From: Bacteroidetes bacterium GWF2_33_38
Lineage (GTDB): Bacteria > Bacteroidota > Bacteroidia > Bacteroidales > GWF2-33-38
Assembly (NCBI GenBank): GCA_001769505.1
Contig: MEOF01000032.1
Location: forward strand, 1 to 64,000
Direction of reading: 5' to 3'
Length of the DNA: 64,000 nucleotides
Shown: in pieces, positions 49,396 through 57,870 of the stretch
Layout: every line of letters begins with the position of its first letter
Position numbering within the stretch: position 1 is the stretch's first letter
Notes under the pieces: model-generated
The model's database searches: none
Seen by the model: only the letters and a program-made list of their open reading frames with translations
What the model was told of the DNA's origin: nothing
Made by a program: the position numbers and the translations under genes

Positions 49396-52300
49396 ATGAG
49401 ATATTGGAGCTACATATTTATATTAGTGTTTATATTCTTACAATCAGAACTACTAATTGCCCAATATAAACGAATAGGAATACCCTTTGTTACAAATTTT
49501 TCGCCTATCGAATATAAAGCCGGAAATCAAAATTGGGCAATCACACAAGATTCTAGGGGTGTAATGTATTTTGGAAATATTGCAGGCCTGCTCGAATTTG
49601 ATGGAACATCGTGGAAAATTATTGACCCTGTACTTGCTATTGCATTTGCGAAAGATAAAGATGAAACTATTTTTGTCGGTGGCAGAAGCGACTTTGGGTA
49701 CTTAGCTCCCGATTCAATTGGAAATATAAAATATGTTTCTTTACTTCCTCTTGTTCCAGAACCACATAAAAATGTTGATAATATTTGGTCATTAACTTGT
49801 TCCAACAATAAAGTATATTTTTCAAGTGTTAATGGAAAATTATTCATCTATGAAAATGAAAAAATATCAGTTCTTGAAATCGACAAATATCTTGGAGATA
49901 TAACAATATTTAACAATAAAATATTTATCGAATTATCAAGTGGACTTTATACTCTCAAAAACAATTTTCCTATCGAAATTATAGGTGGCGAACTTTTGAG
50001 TAATGCCAACATTCGCAACATGTTTCCATTCGGCGGTGATACGTTGCTAATTGTTACAAGAAGTGAAGGTTTATTTATCTATCACAACAACAAAATCTCT
50101 TCATGGGAAACAGAAACATCTTCATTTTTGAAAGATTATCAAGTTTACCTTGCAACTCAATTACAAAACGGATATATCGCCTTTGGAACTGTCGAAAGCG
50201 GGGTAATTATTATGGATAAAAAAGGCTTTCCAACGCAACATATTAACCGACTAGGTGGAATGATTAACGATGATCACTGTGGAATTTATACTGATAAGCA
50301 AGGAAACATTTGGAGCGGACTTGAATTTGGAATCTCGTACATTCATGTAAATTCTCCTTGGTCAGTTTTTAATGAACTTGCAGGACTTTCAACAGCGTCG
50401 TTTTTATCGGTCGCACTACACAACAACAGACTATATGCAGGAAATGCTCAAGGTTTATTCAGTAAAAATTGGAAAAACGACGATAACCCTCTCCTTCCCG
50501 ATTGGAATTTTGCCAAACAAGCAGGCTTAGATGCACGGAAAGTCTGGGATATTTTACCAGTTAAAAATGATTTATTATTTAGCAGTAGCAATGTTGGCAC
50601 ATATTGTTTAAATGAAAAGTCGTTCTATAAAATATCCGATTTTATCGCTCCTTTTAAATTATTCAAAGAAAGTTATGGAAATTATATATTAGGTGCTGGT
50701 GAACACGCAGGAATACAAATTTTTGAACAAATTAATGATAAATGGGAATTTGTTTCTGAAAATCAAAAAATTGGATATATAAGTGCAATTGAAGAGGGTA
50801 ACAATCATCACTTTTGGGCTTGTCAAGACGAGCAAACAATATTGGAACTAGAACTCATAAAAGACTCAATATCAATTATTCGTACATACGACACATTATT
50901 TGGACTCCCCTCCGAATCATCGGTTTCAATATTAAAATTATTCGACAAAATTCTTTTTGGAACAGAAAAAGGAATCTATATTTTTGATGAAAACAGTAAA
51001 AAATTTCACCCTTACGATGAAATAAATTCACTTATCGGAGCCAATATTTATATTACAGCAATTAAAAATGACAAGAATGGAAAAGCGTGGTTTTGGGCTT
51101 ACGATAATCTTTACGATTTATGTGGATATTTTGAAAAAGACAAAAATGGAAAATTTTCTTGCAAGCTATTTGATAAACCTGTAAATAAAATAAATAGCTT
51201 CACAAACAATACTTTTTTACCTATCGACGAACACAATATTTTGATTGGTTCGAGCAATAATTTAGTTCACTTCGATCCATCTATTTCAATCGAAAAACCG
51301 TTTTTCAATGCTTTAATCCGGAAAGTTTCTTTACCTATTTCAAACGATTCAATAATTTTTAATGGTGCTTTTCTGAATGAAAAAGGCGAACTTATTAACG
51401 AACAAAATAACCACGAAAAAATTGTAATTCCTTACGAATCTAATTCAATAAAATTCAATTTTTCATCAACATATTACGAAGAATATCAACGTAATACATA
51501 TAGCTATAAGTTAGAGGGTTTCGATACCAACTGGTCTTCATGGTCAAATAAAACAGAAAAAGAATATACCAATCTACCTGAAGGAAACTACGTTTTTATG
51601 ATTAAATCACGTAATTTATACGACTTTGAAACGATACCTGCAGCATATCGATTTTCAATTAATCCTCCTTGGTACAGAACAGCTTTAGCTTTCTTTATTT
51701 ATATAATTTTGTTCATTGCATTTGTTTATTTTATCGTAAAAATCAGTATTCGCAAAATCGAAAAAGAAAAAATAAAACTCGAAAAAATCGTTCAACAACG
51801 AACTGCCGAAGTTGTAAAACAAAAGGATGAAATTGTTCTCAAAAATACTGTTTTGGAACAACAAAAAGAGGAAATATCAACTCAAAACGAGGTGCTTAAT
51901 CAACAAAATGAAGAAATTACTTCTCAACGCGACGAAATCGAATCGCAACGAGATATGGTGCTTAAACAAAAAGAGCATATCGAATTAATAAACAAAGAAG
52001 TTACCGACAGCATTAATTATGCACGTCAAATTCAAAATGCATTACTCCCTAATAATGAGATATCGAAAGAGTTAATTGGCGAACATTTCATAATATACAA
52101 ACCTAAAGATATTGTTTCGGGTGATTTTTATTGGCTAGTTGAAGTCGAAAACATAACAGTAGTTGCCGTGGCAGATTGTACAGGACACGGAGTACCGGGT
52201 GGTTTTATGAGTATGCTAGGCATGTCGTTGTTAAAAGAAATCGTTGTAAAAGAATACATTACCAATCCTGCCGTAATTTTAAGACGATTGCGAAAAGAAA

Positions 52301-52806
52301 TAATTAACTCCTTAGGGCAAACTGGAGCAAGTGGAGAACAAAAAGATGGGATGGATATTGCACTTTGTGCTATTGATTTCAAAAACATGAAATTGCAATT
52401 TTCGGGGGCAAATAATCCGCTCTACATAGTTAAAAGTGAAAAGATAATAGTGAAAAATGAAGAAAATACTAAACTTGATGAACTTTCAACTTTTAACTTT
52501 CAACTTGACGAAGTCAAAGGAGATAAAATGCCTATCGCTATTTACGAACGAATGGACAAGTTTACTCTACACGAAATTGATTTACAAATTGGCGATAGCC
52601 TATATATGTTCAGCGATGGTTTCTCAGATCAATTTGGCGGACCAAGGGGCAAAAAATTTATGTCAAAACAATTGAAACAAATATTAATTAATAATTCTCA
52701 ATTATCAATGCAAGAACAAAAAGAAGTTTTAGAAAAAACTTTGTCAGATTGGATTGACGACGGAGAACAAATTGATGATATTACAATTCTAGGAATAAAA
52801 ATATGA
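49396..52806 (+). CDS. Array gene 8: propeller + Y_Y_Y + TM + long coiled coil + SpoIIE phosphatase
   Basis: 'NWAITQDSRGVMYFGNIAGLLEFDGTSW', 'YSYKLEGFDTNWSSWSNKTEKEYTNLPEGNYVFMIKSRN' (Y_Y_Y); SpoIIE motifs. Confidence 0.9.
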   Translation: MRYWSYIFILVFIFLQSELLIAQYKRIGIPFVTNFSPIEYKAGNQNWAITQDSRGVMYFGNIAGLLEFDGTSWKIIDPVLAIAFAKDKDETIFVGGRSDFGYLAPDSIGNIKYVSLLPLVPEPHKNVDNIWSLTCSNNKVYFSSVNGKLFIYENEKISVLEIDKYLGDITIFNNKIFIELSSGLYTLKNNFPIEIIGGELLSNANIRNMFPFGGDTLLIVTRSEGLFIYHNNKISSWETETSSFLKDYQVYLATQLQNGYIAFGTVESGVIIMDKKGFPTQHINRLGGMINDDHCGIYTDKQGNIWSGLEFGISYIHVNSPWSVFNELAGLSTASFLSVALHNNRLYAGNAQGLFSKNWKNDDNPLLPDWNFAKQAGLDARKVWDILPVKNDLLFSSSNVGTYCLNEKSFYKISDFIAPFKLFKESYGNYILGAGEHAGIQIFEQINDKWEFVSENQKIGYISAIEEGNNHHFWACQDEQTILELELIKDSISIIRTYDTLFGLPSESSVSILKLFDKILFGTEKGIYIFDENSKKFHPYDEINSLIGANIYITAIKNDKNGKAWFWAYDNLYDLCGYFEKDKNGKFSCKLFDKPVNKINSFTNNTFLPIDEHNILIGSSNNLVHFDPSISIEKPFFNALIRKVSLPISNDSIIFNGAFLNEKGELINEQNNHEKIVIPYESNSIKFNFSSTYYEEYQRNTYSYKLEGFDTNWSSWSNKTEKEYTNLPEGNYVFMIKSRNLYDFETIPAAYRFSINPPWYRTALAFFIYIILFIAFVYFIVKISIRKIEKEKIKLEKIVQQRTAEVVKQKDEIVLKNTVLEQQKEEISTQNEVLNQQNEEITSQRDEIESQRDMVLKQKEHIELINKEVTDSINYARQIQNALLPNNEISKELIGEHFIIYKPKDIVSGDFYWLVEVENITVVAVADCTGHGVPGGFMSMLGMSLLKEIVVKEYITNPAVILRRLRKEIINSLGQTGASGEQKDGMDIALCAIDFKNMKLQFSGANNPLYIVKSEKIIVKNEENTKLDELSTFNFQLDEVKGDKMPIAIYERMDKFTLHEIDLQIGDSLYMFSDGFSDQFGGPRGKKFMSKQLKQILINNSQLSMQEQKEVLEKTLSDWIDDGEQIDDITILGIKI

Positions 52807-55337
52807 TTGCACGTTTTCATATTATCTCAATTCTTTTTTTGTGTTTTTTCACAATACAAGCCCAAGATTATTCAACTAAATCAATAGATTCACTAAAATT
52901 ATTACTTGAAAAATCAAAAAATAAAAATGAACAAATCAATTTAAATCACCAACTTTCTGAAATCTACAAGCAAACAAATATTGATTCTGCTTTTGTATAT
53001 CGAAAAAATTCTATAAAAATCAATGAGCAAATATTAAAAAACCAAGCCAACAATCAAGAATTATTATTATTAAAGGCAAAAAACATAAATGCATTGGCTG
53101 TGTTATATTTCAAAAAAGGAGAATATAAAGAATGTCTTAAATATCTACTAAATGCAAACAATATTCTTCAGAGTTTAACAAAAAAAAACGGGACAGATAA
53201 ATACTACAACAGTCTTGTAAAGTTATATGCCGACTTAACTGCCGTTTATGTCAATACTAACGAATATAAACAAGCTCAGTATTATAATATGCAGACCTAC
53301 TTACTTGATAGTATTAACAACAATAAATTCGGAATGTCTGAATATTATTTAAACCTTGGAATAATTGAATACAAGCAAGGAAATTATCAGAAATCAAAAG
53401 ATTTATTTTTGAAAACGTTAAATTATAAAAAACAATACAAAATTGAAGATGGTCTCGACAGAGTATATACAAATGCAGGAAATGCATGTATGTCAATGGG
53501 AGATTATTCTTCATCCTTAGATTTTTACTTCAAAACGCTAAAAATTGACGAAAAAAACAATCTGCCATATGAAATTGCAGGTGATTATAATAGCATTGGA
53601 AACGTTTATTATTACCTTAATGAATTCGATAAATCAATTGAATATTATAAAAAACACAGCGAAATTTGCGTAAAAATAGGAAATACTGATGGATTGGCTA
53701 CATCGTACGGAAATATTGCAAATATTTTAGCCGAATCAGGAAAACTCTCCGAATCGTTAATCTATTATCAAAATGCAATCAATATTTTGAAAAATACAGA
53801 AAACGAAAAACACCTATCCTCTGTTTACAACAATATCGGACAATCTTATAACGAACTTAAAGAATATGGCAAGGCTTTCGAATATTTCAATTTATCTCTT
53901 TCGATAAAAGAAAAATTAAACGATAAACAAGGTATTGCAATTTTATGTGGAAATATTGCCGATATGTATATTCAGAAAAAAGACTATATACTTGCCATAT
54001 CATATGCACAAAAAAGTGTCAAAACAGCTAAAGAAATAGGTTCAATATACGACGAAAATTATTCATATGGTTTACTAACTACGATTTTCGAGCATCTTGG
54101 AAATTATCAAAAATCACTCGAATACTATAAACTTTATAAGGAAACTAATGACTCAATATACAATAGCGAGAAATCTGAACTTATTACCACTATTGAAGCT
54201 CAGTTCGAAAACGACAAAAAACAAAAAGAAATTGAACTTCTAAATAAAGATAAAAAATTAAAAGAGTTTGAATTAGGTGAAAAACAAAAAAAGATTAAAC
54301 AACAACGTATTTTTTCAATCTTCGTTATTTCGGGTTTTATATTAATATCTTTTTTTATGATTCTTTTATATCGACAGTATAAAGCCAAACAAAAAGCAAA
54401 TTTCGAACTAAATTTAAAAAACAAAGAAATTGAACAAAAAAATATTGAAATTACTACACAACGAAACGAAATTAGAAAACACCGAGATCTAGTTCTTGCA
54501 CAAAAAAACGAAATTGAAGGCAGTATTACGTACGCAAAACGAATACAAGAAGCAGTTTTACCAATTAGCGAAATGTCAAGATCAATTTTACCCGAACATT
54601 TTATATTATTTAAACCCAAAGATATTGTATCGGGCGATTTTTATTGGTTCGCCGAAATAAATAATAAAATAGTAATTGCCGTCGCCGATTGTACTGGACA
54701 TGGAGTGCCTGGTGCATTTATGAGCATGCTTGGTATAAGTTTTTTAAATGAAATTGTTCGGAAACAAGAAGTTACAAAAGCCAACCAAATTCTAAACGAA
54801 CTCCGTATAGAAATAATTAATGCATTACAACAAAAAGGCATTTCGGGCGAGCAGAAAGATGGAATGGACATGAGCTTAGTGGTAATTGACAATTCACAAT
54901 TTATAATTAATAATTATTATCACGCCCAATTCGCTGGAGCAAACAATCCTCTTTACATAGTGAAAAGTGAAAAATTAAAAGTAAAAAACGAAGAAAATAC
55001 TAAACTTGATGAACTTTCAACTTTTAACTTTCAACTTGACGAAGTCAAAGGGGATAAAATGCCTATTGCTATTCATTTACGAATGAACGATTTCACAAAC
55101 CATGAATTTGAATTGCAAAAAGGCGATTGCCTATATATGCTAAGTGATGGATACGCCGACCAATTTGGTGGAAAAAATCTTAAAAAATTCCTTTCTCGAA
55201 ACCTAAAGCAATTATTAATTAATAATTCTCAATTACCCATGCATGAGCAGCATAAAGTGCTCGATAAAACTTTGTCAGATTGGATTGGAGATGGAGAGCA
55301 AATTGATGATATTACAATTTTAGGGATTAGAATATAA
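52803..55337 (+). CDS. Array gene 9: TPR + TM + coiled coil + SpoIIE phosphatase
   Basis: Overlaps gene 8 by 4 bp (ATGA); TPR and SpoIIE motifs. Confidence 0.9.
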   Translation: MIARFHIISILFLCFFTIQAQDYSTKSIDSLKLLLEKSKNKNEQINLNHQLSEIYKQTNIDSAFVYRKNSIKINEQILKNQANNQELLLLKAKNINALAVLYFKKGEYKECLKYLLNANNILQSLTKKNGTDKYYNSLVKLYADLTAVYVNTNEYKQAQYYNMQTYLLDSINNNKFGMSEYYLNLGIIEYKQGNYQKSKDLFLKTLNYKKQYKIEDGLDRVYTNAGNACMSMGDYSSSLDFYFKTLKIDEKNNLPYEIAGDYNSIGNVYYYLNEFDKSIEYYKKHSEICVKIGNTDGLATSYGNIANILAESGKLSESLIYYQNAINILKNTENEKHLSSVYNNIGQSYNELKEYGKAFEYFNLSLSIKEKLNDKQGIAILCGNIADMYIQKKDYILAISYAQKSVKTAKEIGSIYDENYSYGLLTTIFEHLGNYQKSLEYYKLYKETNDSIYNSEKSELITTIEAQFENDKKQKEIELLNKDKKLKEFELGEKQKKIKQQRIFSIFVISGFILISFFMILLYRQYKAKQKANFELNLKNKEIEQKNIEITTQRNEIRKHRDLVLAQKNEIEGSITYAKRIQEAVLPISEMSRSILPEHFILFKPKDIVSGDFYWFAEINNKIVIAVADCTGHGVPGAFMSMLGISFLNEIVRKQEVTKANQILNELRIEIINALQQKGISGEQKDGMDMSLVVIDNSQFIINNYYHAQFAGANNPLYIVKSEKLKVKNEENTKLDELSTFNFQLDEVKGDKMPIAIHLRMNDFTNHEFELQKGDCLYMLSDGYADQFGGKNLKKFLSRNLKQLLINNSQLPMHEQHKVLDKTLSDWIGDGEQIDDITILGIRI

Positions 55338-55347
55338 AATAAATACC

Positions 55348-57762
55348 ATGAAAATATTAAGGATAATTATTATTGTACCTTTCTTTTTTATTATTCTGCT
55401 CACAGTTAATGGACAAGATAGAAAAAAAATCGATTCTTTATGGTGCGAATTTCAGAAAGCAAAACACGATACTACGTGCATCCAATTATTTATCGATATT
55501 GGCGTTGAATACGATGCCAAAATGCCTGATTCCGCTTTGTTTTACTACATAAAAGCAATGAATTTAACGGACAAAGTTATAAGCTCATTCCCTGATAATA
55601 AAAACAAGCAAAAAAGTAAAGATGAAAAAAAGTTAGATTTTGGAAAAATTAGACTTTCTGCTTTTAAAGCCATCTCCCTTCGAAATGTAGGAAGTGCATA
55701 CACTAACTTAGGTAATTATAATTTAGCAAATGATTTTTTTATAAAATCATTAAAAATATACCAAGAAATCAAGGATGAATATGGAATATCAAAATGTTAT
55801 TTAAACATTGGCACTATTCACTATCGTCAAGGAACTTACGACAAAGCAATTAGTTATTTTATTAGATCGTTACAAATTTATGAAAAATTAGGCTTTAAAA
55901 AAGGCATAGCCGACGGTTCAACTACTGTAGGACTTATTCATTATCAACAGCATAATTATGATAAAGCCTTAAAATATTTTGAAAATTCTTTGAAAATTTA
56001 TGAAGAATTAAATGAAAATAGAGGAATTTCAATCTGTTACATGAATATTGGCAACGTGTATAAAGATCAAGGCTATCATGAAAAAGCGATTGAATATTAT
56101 TCAAATTCTATAAAAATTGCTGAGAAAATAGGCGACAAACAAGGAATTTCAAGGTGCTACACAAATATGGGAATTGTTTTTTATAATCAAAAAAATTATG
56201 AAAAGGTTATTACTTATTTTCTAAAATCATTAAAAATTAAAGAAGAACTCGGTGATAAATATGGAATCGCAGTGGTGTGGGGAAATATAGCAGGATTACA
56301 CGTTACTATTGCCGATTCAGTGTCTTATACAAAAAATGATAAGAATGCACATTACAATGAAGCAATTAATTATGGACTTAAAGCCTTTTACGTTGCAAAA
56401 GAAATTAATTCAATTTCATTGCAAAATGAAATTGCTGTATTTCTTAAAAATGCATATAAATCACTTGGAAATTCATCTAAATCTTTGGAATACGCCGAAA
56501 TATTTATAGCAACACAAGATAGTTTATTCTCCGAAAGAAAAAACAAAGCATTAGCTGAAGTAGAAGTTAAATATGAAGCCGAAAAGAAACAGCTACTGAT
56601 TGACAATCTTAATAAAGAAAATGCTCTCAAAAAGGCAGAACTTATTCAAAGCGAAGAAAAACGTAGCAAACAACTTATACTCATATATTCTTTTGTAGTC
56701 GGATTCATTATCATTCTTGTTTTTTCCAGCATCATTTTTCGTTTATTCATGCAAAAGAAAAAAGCAAATACTGTACTTGCTTTACAAAAAAATCAAATCG
56801 AAATTCAAAATTCAAAATTAAATCAAGCTAACGAAGAAATCACTGCACAACGAGACTTAGTCACAGAACAAAAGGAACATATAGAAAAAATTCACAAAGA
56901 TGTAACCGACAGTATTAATTATGCAAAAAGAATCCAAGAGGCTATTTTACCTATTACCAAAGAAACAAGGTCTATTTTAGGTGAACACTTTATTTTATTT
57001 AAACCTAAAGATATTGTCTCTGGTGATTTTTATTGGTTATATAAAAGAGATAGTATTTTATATGTAGCTGTGGCAGATTGTACAGGGCATGGTGTACCCG
57101 GAGCCTTTATGAGTATGCTAGGAATTAGTTTTTTAAATAAAATCGTTCAAGAAAATAAAAAAATACAAGCCAACCAAATCCTTGATAAATCACGTAGCGA
57201 AATAATACTTGCTCTTAAACAAGGTGGTTTAGGTGGAGAACAAAAAGATGGAATGGACATAGCAATATGTATAATAGATACAAAAAATAATATTATCCAA
57301 TTTTCAGGAGCAAATAACCCAATTTACATCATAAAGTCCAAAGGTGGAAATATTTTAAAAGAATTTTCCGTTAAATCAACCTCATGCTGTTATAAAGAAA
57401 ATACGAATGAACTCATTGACAATTCCAAATCAAGTATTTTAAACCCCGTAAATTCTATATTTTATGAAATAAATGCAGATAAGGAACCAGTCGGAATTAG
57501 CCCTCAAATGAAGCCTTTTACCAATCATGAATTTCAACTTCATTCTGGAGATTGCCTTTATTTAAGAACCGATGGCTTTCAAGACCAATTTGGTGGACCT
57601 AAAGGAAAAAAATTCCTTTCTAAAAATCTAAAGCAATTACTAATTACAAATTGCCGATTGCCAATGCCAGAACAGAAAATTATGTTTGAAACTACACTTA
57701 CAAATTGGATTGGAGATGGTGAACAAATTGACGATATAACCTTATTGGGAATAAAAATATAA
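55348..57762 (+). CDS. Array gene 10: TPR + TM + coiled coil + SpoIIE phosphatase
   Basis: TPR repeats; SpoIIE motifs with variant 'KEPVGISPQM' and 'RTDGFQDQFGG'. Confidence 0.9.
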   Translation: MKILRIIIIVPFFFIILLTVNGQDRKKIDSLWCEFQKAKHDTTCIQLFIDIGVEYDAKMPDSALFYYIKAMNLTDKVISSFPDNKNKQKSKDEKKLDFGKIRLSAFKAISLRNVGSAYTNLGNYNLANDFFIKSLKIYQEIKDEYGISKCYLNIGTIHYRQGTYDKAISYFIRSLQIYEKLGFKKGIADGSTTVGLIHYQQHNYDKALKYFENSLKIYEELNENRGISICYMNIGNVYKDQGYHEKAIEYYSNSIKIAEKIGDKQGISRCYTNMGIVFYNQKNYEKVITYFLKSLKIKEELGDKYGIAVVWGNIAGLHVTIADSVSYTKNDKNAHYNEAINYGLKAFYVAKEINSISLQNEIAVFLKNAYKSLGNSSKSLEYAEIFIATQDSLFSERKNKALAEVEVKYEAEKKQLLIDNLNKENALKKAELIQSEEKRSKQLILIYSFVVGFIIILVFSSIIFRLFMQKKKANTVLALQKNQIEIQNSKLNQANEEITAQRDLVTEQKEHIEKIHKDVTDSINYAKRIQEAILPITKETRSILGEHFILFKPKDIVSGDFYWLYKRDSILYVAVADCTGHGVPGAFMSMLGISFLNKIVQENKKIQANQILDKSRSEIILALKQGGLGGEQKDGMDIAICIIDTKNNIIQFSGANNPIYIIKSKGGNILKEFSVKSTSCCYKENTNELIDNSKSSILNPVNSIFYEINADKEPVGISPQMKPFTNHEFQLHSGDCLYLRTDGFQDQFGGPKGKKFLSKNLKQLLITNCRLPMPEQKIMFETTLTNWIGDGEQIDDITLLGIKI

Positions 57763-57870
57763 ATCCGTTCATCAATTTGTTAATAAAAACACATTTGCCA
57801 AAATTTTTAATCTTTGTCGAAAATTATTTTATTATTACCTTAGCTGATTACAAAATTTAATATTTAAAAT

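Noticed and set aside
34504-55050. CRISPR-like or tandem-repeat array interpretation of the recurring linker DNA
   Set aside because: Copies are 2-5 kb apart, within coding frames, with no regular spacer structure; no CRISPR array or cas gene seen anywhere in the window.
31412-57762. Assembly-duplication artefact as explanation for the ten-gene array
   Set aside because: N-terminal sensors and most codons differ clearly between copies, so collapse or duplication error cannot explain the whole array; short identical tracts still deserve long-read checking.
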